Positions 57,175 through 64,000 of a DNA stretch of 64,000 bases are shown piece by piece (position 1 is the first letter of the stretch; every line of letters begins with the position of its first letter). The DNA comes from Candidatus Eremiobacteraceae bacterium (lineage in GTDB: Bacteria; Vulcanimicrobiota; Vulcanimicrobiia; Eremiobacterales; Eremiobacteraceae): the NCBI GenBank assembly GCA_035295225.1, contig DATGJI010000025.1, forward strand, positions 32,829 to 96,828. Direction: 5' to 3'. The translations under genes and the position numbers were made by a program. The notes under the pieces were generated by a model, which worked only from the letters and a program-made list of their open reading frames with translations, was not told the origin of the DNA and searched no databases.

Positions 57175-57195
57175 GGCGCGCCTCTATGGCGCGCC
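57171..57195. repeat. REP-like palindrome, copy 3 / terminator
   Basis: GGCGCGCC-TCTAT-GGCGCGCC (57175-57195) directly after the gltA stop and touching the stop of the convergent anti-sigma gene. It is preceded by GTAGG, the same lead-in as the copy at 52603. It could act as a bidirectional terminator. Confidence 0.55.
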
Positions 57196-58007
57196 TATAG
57201 GACCTGCTGCATCACCCACGGCATCGTCGGCTTATCGCTCCCGCCCGGCGGCTCCATCGTGAAGGCCACGACGTCGCCCGACTCGACCGGCATCGGCATG
57301 TTCACCATCGCCACACCGGTCGGCATCACTCCCGCGCGGTGCACCTTCCCCTTGTGGATGATCCACGCCTGATACTTCATGCCGTGCGGCGCAGCAGGCA
57401 CAACGCCGACCAGCGTTGCGTTTCGCTGCCCCGGCGGCTGAGCGAGCACGCAGTGCCACCAATGCTCGCCGCTGCCGCCGCTCATCTCCCATACTTTGCC
57501 GTGGGCGATGTCTGCGACGACGCTGTGCACGACTTTGTCGTCGGCAAGGATCGCCGCGGTATGGCGCCGTTCTAGGTCCATGGTCGTGTGCGCGAGCGCC
57601 TGCTCGCGTTTCATCTCGGCCATATTCTTTTCGGCCGCCGCTCGCGCGCCCATCGCACCGACGGCATAGCCGAATCCGCAAAGAATCACCGCCGCCGCGG
57701 CGGCAGCCGTCCACCAGCGCAGCTTCGAGGCTCCGCGAGGATCCATCGTCGCGGCGCGCCGGATCCTTCCGCCTGCACGCAGTTCGGCCCGCGCGTAGTC
57801 CGCGATCCGCTTTTTTAGGTCGTTCGAAGGCTCGGCGATTTCGCATGCCAACGGCAGCAGCTGCACGGTTCCGCGCATTTCGGCGATCGCCGATCGGCAA
57901 GCCTCGCAGCTGGCGAGATGCGCTTCGATAGCGCTCGCTTCTTCCGGGGTGACCGCATCCAGCGCGTACGCGCCGGAGATCTCTACGACGGCATCGTGAT
58001 CCATCAT
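57195..58007 (-). CDS. RskA-type anti-sigma factor
   Basis: 270 aa. A zinc-type anti-sigma domain lies at the N-terminus with HxxxCxxC (IEAHLASCEAC). One membrane helix (about 100-120, WWTAAAAAAVILCGFGYAVGAMGA) separates it from an extracytoplasmic RskA domain (VVHSVVADIAHGKVWEMSGGSGEHWWHCVLAQP... GMKYQAWIIHKGKVHRAGVM). In mycobacteria RskA holds SigK inactive until membrane proteolysis. The gene overlaps the sigma factor stop (ATGA). Confidence 0.9.
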   Translation of the reverse strand: MMDHDAVVEISGAYALDAVTPEEASAIEAHLASCEACRSAIAEMRGTVQLLPLACEIAEPSNDLKKRIADYARAELRAGGRIRRAATMDPRGASKLRWWTAAAAAAVILCGFGYAVGAMGARAAAEKNMAEMKREQALAHTTMDLERRHTAAILADDKVVHSVVADIAHGKVWEMSGGSGEHWWHCVLAQPPGQRNATLVGVVPAAPHGMKYQAWIIHKGKVHRAGVMPTGVAMVNMPMPVESGDVVAFTMEPPGGSDKPTMPWVMQQVL

Positions 58008-58579
58008 GCGCCTGTGACCCCGGCCTCAGGGCGGTCCAACATCGATTTCAGCTTCTGCAATCCGATCCGCATGCGGCCCTTCACGGTCCCGAGCGGCACG
58101 CCCATGAGACCTGCGATTTCGACGTGTGTGTAGCCTGAGAAGAACGCGAGCTCGATGCTCTTCTTCTGCTCTGCCGGAAGCTGCTCCAGAGCGCTGCGCA
58201 CGACATCGCCGCTGAGCGACGACCAGACTTGCGCCCACGTACCCGGGGCGTCCGATTCGCGTTGTTGCACGACCTCAAGCGGCACGAAGTTCGGCATGTT
58301 CGCGTGCGAGCGCAGTTTGTCGATCGCGCGATGGTGGACGATTGCCATAAGCCATGTCCGCGCGCTGCCGCGGTCGGCTCGGAACGAGCGTGCTTGGCGC
58401 CAGACGGAAAGAAACGCGTCCTGCACGACGTCTTCGGCGGCCAGCCGGTCACCGAGCACGCGGTACGCCATCGAGAAAGCAACGCGGTGATAGCGGTCGT
58501 ACAGGACGTCAAGCGCGTCGAGCTCGTTGCCGGCGAGCGCCGCGATCAGCGTTTCGTCGGCCGGCTTCGGACGATCCAC
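58004..58579 (-). CDS. ECF RNA polymerase sigma factor (SigK-like)
   Basis: 191 aa, GTG at 58579. Region 2 (LDVLYDRYHRVAFSMAYRVLGDRLAAEDVVQDAFLSVWRQARSF) and region 4 (LEQLPAEQKKSIELAFFSGYTHVEIAGLMGVPLGTVKGRMRIGLQKLKSML) define an extracytoplasmic-function sigma factor. The adjacent RskA-type anti-sigma gene supports a SigK-like group. The genes it controls are not evident in the window. Confidence 0.94.
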   Translation of the reverse strand: MDRPKPADETLIAALAGNELDALDVLYDRYHRVAFSMAYRVLGDRLAAEDVVQDAFLSVWRQARSFRADRGSARTWLMAIVHHRAIDKLRSHANMPNFVPLEVVQQRESDAPGTWAQVWSSLSGDVVRSALEQLPAEQKKSIELAFFSGYTHVEIAGLMGVPLGTVKGRMRIGLQKLKSMLDRPEAGVTGA

Positions 58580-58657
58580 GTCAGCTGGGTCTTCCCATCG
58601 ATTGGTATACGTCCGTCGCTAGCCGCTGGATGAGTGAGGATGGATGCCAGGCTTATG

Positions 58658-58730
58658 CTGGGGCGGTAGGATTCGAACCTACGGTAGGCAGATTCAAAGT
58701 CTGCTGCCTTACCAGCTTGGCTACGCCCCA
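58658..58730 (-). tRNA. tRNA-Gln (TTG)
   Basis: On the - strand: acceptor TGGGGCG with CGCCCCA, anticodon loop CTTTGAA giving TTG, T-loop TTCGAAT. CCA is not encoded (GCA follows the acceptor). Confidence 0.95.
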
Positions 58731-59256
58731 GTACGCGCGATAAACCATATCCCGTGCGGGTCGGCCGATGTCCTCGTTGGGGGCAGAGGACCCGATGCTC
58801 CGTTCAAAGCGGGCCCGGAGGATCACGGCGATCCCGACAGGAGGGTGACAGTCGTCTGAACGGACCCGATCGCGCCGCGACGACCGCCATTCCCGCCGCC
58901 GCGAGGATATTTTTGTTCCGATGCAATGCCAAGAACTGGGACTGTGACAAAGCTGTGATATTCTGAAACGTTGAGGCGGTCGGATCTTTACGACAAATGC
59001 GATGCGCTGAGATTTTGCTCACCCGTTCTGCCGCCGTTTCGAGTCGCTCCTCTAAGCTAACTCCCTAAACGCTACAGCCGGGCACTCTCTGGAGTGCCGT
59101 GTGTGGGGCTAGAGAGATCAGCTCATTCATTTGCCGTTCAGCAAACCGATTACGAATCGGTCGGTCCATCACATTCCCATCCTGCGTTCATCAATCAGCA
59201 AGGTTGGGCTCATACAATACGTCTGTGATGGCCCACGTCTCTTCGATCGCGCCCCG
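58731..59256. other. Intergenic region before sulfotransferase gene
   Basis: About 400-525 bp without a convincing gene, depending on the sulfotransferase start. It contains a CTGTGA direct repeat (58942-58958), a perfect hairpin GGCACTC-TCTG-GAGTGCC (59081-59098), and the palindrome CCGATT-ACG-AATCGG (59146-59160). None of these is near a recognised promoter motif. Confidence 0.6.
58942..58958 (+). promoter_or_regulatory. CTGTGA-N5-CTGTGA direct repeat, copy 2
   Basis: CTGTGA at 58942-58947 and 58953-58958, the same motif and 11-bp period as at 49935. It lies about 190-315 bp upstream of the sulfotransferase gene, depending on its start. Possible binding site for an OmpR/PhoB-type regulator. 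Confidence 0.4.
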
Positions 59257-60246
59257 ATGCCGACGCTGAAAGGCCTCTCGAACCGGCTGCGCACGCTGCG
59301 TGGACAGCTTTTCATCAATACGAGCGATCACCATCGCGATTCGATTCTCATCGCGGCTATGCAGCGCAGCGGCACGACGTGGCTGAGCGATATCATCAAT
59401 TTCGACGGCTCCTTTCGTTCGATGTACGAACCGTTTCATAACCGGAACGTGCCGCAAGTCGCCCACTTCCATACCTGGCAATATCTTCGTCCAACCGACG
59501 ATTCGCCTCGCTATGTCAAGCCGGCCGCGGACATATTCGAAGGCCGCATCCGCAATCCGTGGATCAGCGCATACAACACCCGCATCGTCGCCGGGCCGCG
59601 CATCATCAAAGATGTCCGCAGTCTGATGATGATCGGCTGGATCCACGCTCACTGGCCAGAGATGCCCATCGTTCTGCTCATACGGCATCCGTGCGCTGTG
59701 CTCAACTCTCTTCTCAGGCTTCGCTGGCACAGCAACGCGGCAAAAGAGATCCTTTCCCAGCCGCAGCTGATGGAAGACCATCTGGAGCCTTTCCGCGCCG
59801 ACATCCAATCCGTCTCGCGCGACGTCGACGACCATCTGCTCGCCTGGTGCGCGAACTACTATGTCGCGCTGCGTCAGCTCGCAGGCAAGAAAGTGTTCGT
59901 CGCCTTTTACGAGCGCATTCTCTCCGAGCCGCACGAAGAGATCCCGCGTCTCTTCTCGTACTTGGGCAGGCCCATCCACGATCGGGTGTTCACCCGCATG
60001 GCGGCTCCGTCGGTGCAAGCGCGTGTGTCGCGCGACGGAGAATCTAGCGCCGTTCTCAGAGGCGGCAACCTCGTCACCGACTGGCGACAGCACATCACGC
60101 AGGCTGAGATCGACCGCGCGATGTGGTGGCTGCGGCGATTCGGGCTCGACGACATTTATGGGCCTGGGTCCATGCCGCTCGTCGCCGACCTCTCCCGACA
60201 CCGCGTCGCGGCATCACCCGATCGCTCGCCCGCGTACTCCTTGTAG
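59257..60246 (+). CDS. Sulfotransferase family protein
   Basis: 329 aa from ATG 59257; the frame is open back to 59131, which would add 42 residues of little conservation. The 5'-PSB loop for PAPS is QRSGTTWLSD (about 36-45), and the 3'-phosphate site is IRHPCAVLNSLLRLRW. Sulfotransferases move sulfate from PAPS to sugars, lipids or proteins. The acceptor is unknown. It stands alone on + and is closed by a strong terminator. Confidence 0.85.
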   Translation: MPTLKGLSNRLRTLRGQLFINTSDHHRDSILIAAMQRSGTTWLSDIINFDGSFRSMYEPFHNRNVPQVAHFHTWQYLRPTDDSPRYVKPAADIFEGRIRNPWISAYNTRIVAGPRIIKDVRSLMMIGWIHAHWPEMPIVLLIRHPCAVLNSLLRLRWHSNAAKEILSQPQLMEDHLEPFRADIQSVSRDVDDHLLAWCANYYVALRQLAGKKVFVAFYERILSEPHEEIPRLFSYLGRPIHDRVFTRMAAPSVQARVSRDGESSAVLRGGNLVTDWRQHITQAEIDRAMWWLRRFGLDDIYGPGSMPLVADLSRHRVAASPDRSPAYSL

Positions 60247-60270
60247 CATCAAGCGATGCACCGCAGCAAG

Positions 60271-60301
60271 AAAGAAGCCGGTGCGTCTGACCGGCTTCTT
60301 T
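60271..60301. terminator. Bidirectional terminator
   Basis: AAAGAAGCCGGT-GCGTCTG-ACCGGCTTCTTT, a perfect 12-bp stem with A-rich and T-rich feet. It lies between the convergent sulfotransferase and NlpC/P60 genes and can serve both. Confidence 0.8.
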
Positions 60302-60329
60302 GGTATCTACTTCCGCCGTTCTTTGAGGC

Positions 60330-61172
60330 CTACACTCCCGTAAGCCGGCGAGCGCCGATGAACCGCTCTGCGTAGTAATCCTCGGCGAGTTGATCGATGC
60401 GAACGCCGTCGGACGACGACGCGTGCACGAATCTGCCTCCGCCGAGATAGATCCCGACGTGCGATGCGCCGGGGGCGTAGGTCTGGAAGAACACGAGGTC
60501 TCCGGGTCGGAGATCGGCGACGCGAACATGGCGACCGGCTTCGAATTGCCCATCGGCCATGCGCGGGAGGTCAATGCCGTTTTTCGCAAAGACCGCCCAG
60601 ACGAACCCCGAGCAGTCGACCCCGCCGTACGACGTGCCGCCCCACGAATACGGAACCCCGAGGAATCGCATCGCAGTCGCGGTGATCCGTGCGTCGAACG
60701 CAAGAGCACGCTGTGCTTGCTCCATCGCAACGGCCGTCGTGAGACCGAACATCGGCAGCGACCCGACGTGCGTGGCCGCCCACAAAGCTTGACGCCCGGC
60801 GACCGGCGAGACGGCGGCGACATGTCCGGACTTCGCGGTTCGGCTGCGATGCATCGCTTTTTGGCTGCGATGCGTCGCTGTTCGGGCCGCTGTCTTCTCC
60901 CGATGCGTGGGAGAGATGCAAGCGGGGCGTGAGTACCGGTCACCGACCGTTATGGACTCGCCAAGCGACAGAATACTGGTATCCGACAAGCCGTTGCGCC
61001 GCTCGAGCGTGGCGACCGAGCTGCCGAAGCGAGACGCGATGCTCCAGAGCGAGTCGCCGGACGAAACCGAGTATGTGATGGCGTGCCGAACCACCGGACA
61101 TGCAAATGCCGGCTGACCAAGAGAAAACGCTGCGGAGACCACGACGAGGTAGAGAGCGAGCCGCTTGAACAA
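60330..61172 (-). CDS. LysM-NlpC/P60 cell-wall hydrolase
   Basis: 280 aa, TTG at 61172 with AAAGGG 5-6 bp upstream. Signal peptide about 1-24. One LysM domain (about 32-78, YSVSSGDSLWSIASRFGSSVATLERRNGL...) binds peptidoglycan. A basic linker follows, then an NlpC/P60 endopeptidase domain with Cys187 (VDCSGF), His238 (ASHVGIYLG) and His250. It cuts peptide bonds in peptidoglycan. The 5' leader carries a c-di-AMP riboswitch, the typical control for such hydrolases. Confidence 0.95.
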   Translation of the reverse strand: MFKRLALYLVVVSAAFSLGQPAFACPVVRHAITYSVSSGDSLWSIASRFGSSVATLERRNGLSDTSILSLGESITVGDRYSRPACISPTHREKTAARTATHRSQKAMHRSRTAKSGHVAAVSPVAGRQALWAATHVGSLPMFGLTTAVAMEQAQRALAFDARITATAMRFLGVPYSWGGTSYGGVDCSGFVWAVFAKNGIDLPRMADGQFEAGRHVRVADLRPGDLVFFQTYAPGASHVGIYLGGGRFVHASSSDGVRIDQLAEDYYAERFIGARRLTGV

Positions 61173-61184
61173 CGGTTCCCTTTC

Positions 61185-61319
61185 AACGCCTGCGGGGTTA
61201 GCTGACGGGTTAGCGCTGAAAGTGCGCCTCCGCGCCGCCCTGGCGCGGACTCACCCCTAGAGGACCTGGGTCCCCCGCTCCTCACGCAGATCGATGCACG
61301 GCCTGCGCGGAATTCGGCG
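61185..61319 (-). ncRNA. ydaO-yuaA riboswitch (c-di-AMP)
   Basis: On the - strand the leader contains the conserved blocks in order: GCGGGGGACCC (near 61270), GGGGTGA (near 61254), CTAACCCGTCAGCTAACCCC (near 61193-61212) and GCAGGCGTTGAAAGGGA at the 3' end. CGCC at the 5' end pairs with GGCG at the 3' end to close P1. The Shine-Dalgarno of the NlpC/P60 gene follows P1 directly. In Bacillus and actinobacteria this class binds c-di-AMP and turns off wall hydrolase and ion-transport genes. Confidence 0.93.
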
Positions 61320-61483
61320 AATGGATGCGGCTTCGCATGGGTGCGAATCCGCTGGTAACAATGAGTAACGTCCGGTGCTTAAATTCCGGTCGAACTCTCC
61401 TTACGAGTGTAGCCTGAAGGCCGCGATTTCGGCCATGAGGTGCGTCACTTGGGGCGGCTGACGTCGGCCCCTTCAGCAGGTCG

Positions 61484-61508
61484 GCCGACAGCGTCCACGT
61501 CTGTCGGC
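61484..61508 (-). terminator. Possible terminator after glmM
   Basis: GCCGACA and TGTCGGC form a 7-bp stem with an 11-nt loop about 40 bp past the glmM stop. There is no T-run, so factor-dependent or weak termination is possible. Confidence 0.35.
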
Positions 61509-61548
61509 AAGCTTCAACCGTTCGACGAGACGTCCTGCCCGTCCCGAA

Positions 61549-62883
61549 TCACGGACTCTGAGAGGCCCGAATCTTTGATGCGATGCTTTCCGCAAGTTGC
61601 TGCATCTCGATCTCGTCTTGCCCCTCGATCATGATTCGTACCAGCGGTTCTGTGCCCGACGGCCGCACGAGAAGGCGACCGCGTCCTTCCAACGCGCTCT
61701 GCACGCGCGCCACAGCTTCGCGCACGCCGTCATCAGCGTCGGCTCGAGCCTTGTCGTTCACGCGCACGTTGATGAGGATTTGCGGATAGGTCTTCAAGAT
61801 CGATGCAAGGGATGCGAGCGTTTGGCCGCCAGCGACAAGGCCGAGGACGCGAACCGCAGTCGCGATGCCGTCGCCGGTGGAGTTTGCCGCAAGATCGATG
61901 ACGTGCCCAGACTGCTCGCCGCCGAGACGATAGCCGCCGGCTTGCATCGCCTCGAGCACATAGCGGTCGCCTACTGCCGTCCGCAGCATCTGCACGCCCA
62001 TCTCGCGCAGCGCGATCTCAAGGCCGACGTTGCTCATGACCGTGGCCACGACCGTGTCGTGGAGCAGCTGCCCGGATTGCGCGAGATCTTTGGCCCACAT
62101 CGCGAGGATATGATCGCCGGTCACTGTCGCGCCTTGCTCGTCCACGAACAACGCCCGATCGGCGTCGCCGTCAAACGCGACGCCGACGCTTCCGGGTCTG
62201 CTGATGACAGCCTCGCGCAGCGCCGTGAGATCCGTGGCGCCGCAACGCACGTTGATGCGCCGCCCGTCCGGACGGCAGTGTATCGGCACGACCGTGGCGC
62301 CCAACCGCGCGAGAACCTTTGGCGCGATGTCGTAAGCGGCGCCGTATGCGCCGTCCACGACGATCGTTCTTCGCCCCAAGTCACGGCCGAGGCTCACGCA
62401 GTGTTTCGCGTAAGCGCCTACGCTTCGGCGCCGATCCAAAATCGTACCGACTTCCGTGCCGGTCGGCCGCGCTAATCGTTCGTGCGCGACGACGTGGTCA
62501 GCGATCTCGTCTTCAAGAGCATCCGCGAGCTTGCACCCGTCTGCTGCGAAGAACTTGATGCCGTTGTCTTCGATTGGATTGTGCGACGCCGAAATCATGA
62601 CGCCGGCGGCGGCGCCGAGATGACGCGTCAGATACGCGACGCCGGGAGTCGGCACGATCCCAAGCTTCCAGACATCCAATCCGACCGAACAGATGCCGGC
62701 GCTCAGCGCTTCTTCCAACATCGGGCCGGAACAGCGCGTATCGCGCCCGACGAGAACGGGCCGGCGCTCGCCGTGCGCCGCGAGCGTGTGGCCCCCGGCC
62801 CGGCCCAAGCTAAAGGCGAGTTCAGGAGTTAGGAACTCGTTCGCGACGCCGCGAACACCGTCGGTTCCAAATATTCGATTCAT
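61549..62883 (-). CDS. glmM: Phosphoglucosamine mutase
   Basis: 444 aa. Converts glucosamine-6-phosphate to glucosamine-1-phosphate for UDP-GlcNAc. The start MNRIFGTDGVRGVAN is canonical, and the phospho-Ser is Ser100 in ISASHNP. The metal loop DGDADR and the C-terminal RPSGTEPLVRIMIEG are present. The ATG overlaps the cdaR stop by 4 bp. In Firmicutes GlmM binds CdaA and restrains c-di-AMP synthesis, matching this operon order. Confidence 0.97.
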   Translation of the reverse strand: MNRIFGTDGVRGVANEFLTPELAFSLGRAGGHTLAAHGERRPVLVGRDTRCSGPMLEEALSAGICSVGLDVWKLGIVPTPGVAYLTRHLGAAAGVMISASHNPIEDNGIKFFAADGCKLADALEDEIADHVVAHERLARPTGTEVGTILDRRRSVGAYAKHCVSLGRDLGRRTIVVDGAYGAAYDIAPKVLARLGATVVPIHCRPDGRRINVRCGATDLTALREAVISRPGSVGVAFDGDADRALFVDEQGATVTGDHILAMWAKDLAQSGQLLHDTVVATVMSNVGLEIALREMGVQMLRTAVGDRYVLEAMQAGGYRLGGEQSGHVIDLAANSTGDGIATAVRVLGLVAGGQTLASLASILKTYPQILINVRVNDKARADADDGVREAVARVQSALEGRGRLLVRPSGTEPLVRIMIEGQDEIEMQQLAESIASKIRASQSP

Positions 62884-63551
62884 GGGCGCAATCCGATCCC
62901 AGGGTGCTTGGCTGTGCGCACGGTGATCGTTGCGCGGACCAAAGGCGGATCGATCGTCACACCGGCGACAGGCGTCAACTGCGCGTCCACGGCGACGGGT
63001 CGGACTTCCATCACGGCGGATTCATGTGGACCAGGCAAAGCGACGGTCGTTTGGGCGGCTACGACGCTTGCGACGGCGCTCGCCGCTCCTGCCACGGTGA
63101 CCGTTGACGGTTCGAGATCGGCCTGCAGATCCGGGCTTCCTTCAACATCGCGCACGACAACCGGCACGACGCGGTACCCGTAACGATCCAGGATGAGTTC
63201 AGCCGCACCGGGCGTCACCGAGCGGATGCTGTCGGTCGCCGGACCGCGCGTCGAGATCTCGACGGAATATGTGCCGATACCCTTGCCCGCCGCGTCCACG
63301 AATGCGATGAACGAGTCCGGCGTCAGACCCTCGAGCTTCGGCCGCGCGCCCGCGAGCTCGATCGTCACCTGATGCACGTTGACGCTCGCGACGAGTCCCG
63401 ACGCTATATGCTGCACTGCGACCGGGAGCACGAGGGTCTTCGAATACGTCGCTTCGCCTGTCGTCAAGTAGTTGAACGTGAACCAAAGCACGATCGCGAT
63501 GATCACCGCCGCGAACTTGAGGCCGAGATCGCGTCTAAACGCTTCGATCAT
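62880..63551 (-). CDS. cdaR: CdaR/YbbR-domain regulator of CdaA
   Basis: 223 aa from ATG 63551, which has AGGAG 7 bp upstream; the ATG at 63557 is too close to it. One N-terminal helix (about 12-30, LKFAAVIIAIVLWFTFNYL) is followed by extracytoplasmic YbbR repeats (about 40-120 and 120-205, beta-rich with VTIELAGARPKLEG and VTVAGAASAVASVV). In known systems CdaR sits with CdaA and modulates diadenylate cyclase activity. It overlaps the end of cdaA. Confidence 0.92.
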   Translation of the reverse strand: MIEAFRRDLGLKFAAVIIAIVLWFTFNYLTTGEATYSKTLVLPVAVQHIASGLVASVNVHQVTIELAGARPKLEGLTPDSFIAFVDAAGKGIGTYSVEISTRGPATDSIRSVTPGAAELILDRYGYRVVPVVVRDVEGSPDLQADLEPSTVTVAGAASAVASVVAAQTTVALPGPHESAVMEVRPVAVDAQLTPVAGVTIDPPLVRATITVRTAKHPGIGLRP

Positions 63552-64000
63552 CGACATTCTCCTGGCGCGACCACATATGGCGGATCGATTCGACCCATCC
63601 CGCCGGCTTCACGGGCGAGGGTCGGGCGAGCACAAGCCGCAAGGCTCGTTCGATGGCGGCCGCCGTCTCGAAATGTTCGGTGAGATGACCGTCCTGAACG
63701 ATCGCGATTGCGCCCGTCTCTTCTGACACGACCAGTGCGATCGCATCGGTCTGTTCGGTGATGCCGATCGCCGCCCGGTGGCGCGTGCCGCGACGACGCT
63801 CGCCGGCCGTCGCTTCTTCCGAGAGCGGCAGCACGCAGCCGGCCGCGACGATCCGATTCAGATGCAAAATGGCGGCTCCGTCGTGCAGCGGCGTTCGCGG
63901 CGTGAAAAGCGCGGTGAGCAGCTCGGGCGAGACGTGCGCGTCGAGCGCCGTGCCGGTCTCCGAATACTCCTGCAGCCCGGTGTTGCGCTCGATGACGATG
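63535..64000 (-). CDS. cdaA: Diadenylate cyclase CdaA (partial, 5' end outside window)
   Basis: Only the last about 154 residues are in the window; the N-terminal membrane helices and start are beyond 64000. The DAC domain is plain: IVIERNTGLQEYSETGTALDAHVSPELL, DGA motif in LHDGAAILH, and RHR in GTRHRAAIGITEQTDA. These residues bind ATP and the metal. It condenses two ATP into c-di-AMP. Order cdaA-cdaR-glmM is the conserved Firmicutes arrangement. Confidence 0.95.
   Translation of the reverse strand, partial: IVIERNTGLQEYSETGTALDAHVSPELLTALFTPRTPLHDGAAILHLNRIVAAGCVLPLSEEATAGERRRGTRHRAAIGITEQTDAIALVVSEETGAIAIVQDGHLTEHFETAAAIERALRLVLARPSPVKPAGWVESIRHMWSRQENVDDRSV

Overview
The window is about 62-63% GC, densely coded and almost all chromosomal housekeeping sequence. 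The gene set is mixed. Outer-membrane features (an MlaEFD-type MCE lipid transporter, a large CBM9/DUF5916-like predicted beta-barrel protein, lipoproteins) sit beside genes usual in Terrabacteria and monoderms: the c-di-AMP synthase CdaA/CdaR with a ydaO-type c-di-AMP riboswitch, a PASTA kinase beside a penicillin-binding protein, PyrR, RqcH, SpoIID, and an RskA/SigK-like pair. This fits a diderm Terrabacterium. Candidatus Eremiobacterota (WPS-2) is my best guess, by inference only; no rRNA is present to fix it.

Layout. 0-1.7 kb: a tRNA cluster (His, Lys-TTT, Lys-CTT, Leu, Gly) around two small genes. 1.7-5 kb: tig-clpP-clpX. 5-8 kb: two tandem S53-like secreted peptidase lipoproteins. 8-12 kb: a threonine dehydratase-like enzyme and valS. 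11.7-18.8 kb: the pyrimidine operon pyrR-pyrB-pyrC-carA-carB, most genes overlapping by start/stop. 18.8-26.4 kb: a membrane GAF-STAND-TPR protein, a lipoprotein, and a divergent PBP and PASTA kinase. 26.4-31 kb: ruvC-ruvA-ruvB-spoIID-queA. 31-36 kb: rqcH, gmk, glmS, rph. 36-39.4 kb: the MCE transporter. 39.4-48.2 kb: an outer-membrane protein, a BlaI/M56 pair, secreted unknowns, CsaA, an S9 peptidase and a LolA-like protein. 48.2-50.7 kb: a Xer recombinase with a dif-like site at its 5' end, a flavin-type split-barrel protein and a His-rich lipoprotein. 50.8-57.2 kb: CoA-binding protein, metY, a PilZ-PilB fusion, mdh, gltA. 57.2-60.2 kb: anti-sigma/sigma pair, tRNA-Gln, sulfotransferase. 60.3-64 kb: a riboswitch-controlled NlpC/P60 hydrolase behind the cdaA-cdaR-glmM operon, with cdaA cut by the window edge.

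The most interesting points: (1) a perfect 11-6-11 bp inverted repeat, the geometry of a dif site, at the 5' end of the Xer gene and at the place where the main coding strand switches from + to -, suggesting the replication terminus; (2) c-di-AMP synthesis and c-di-AMP sensing side by side on one strand; (3) a PilZ domain fused to a PilB/GspE ATPase; (4) CTGTGA-N5-CTGTGA direct repeats upstream of two unrelated genes; (5) a small family of REP-like palindromes.
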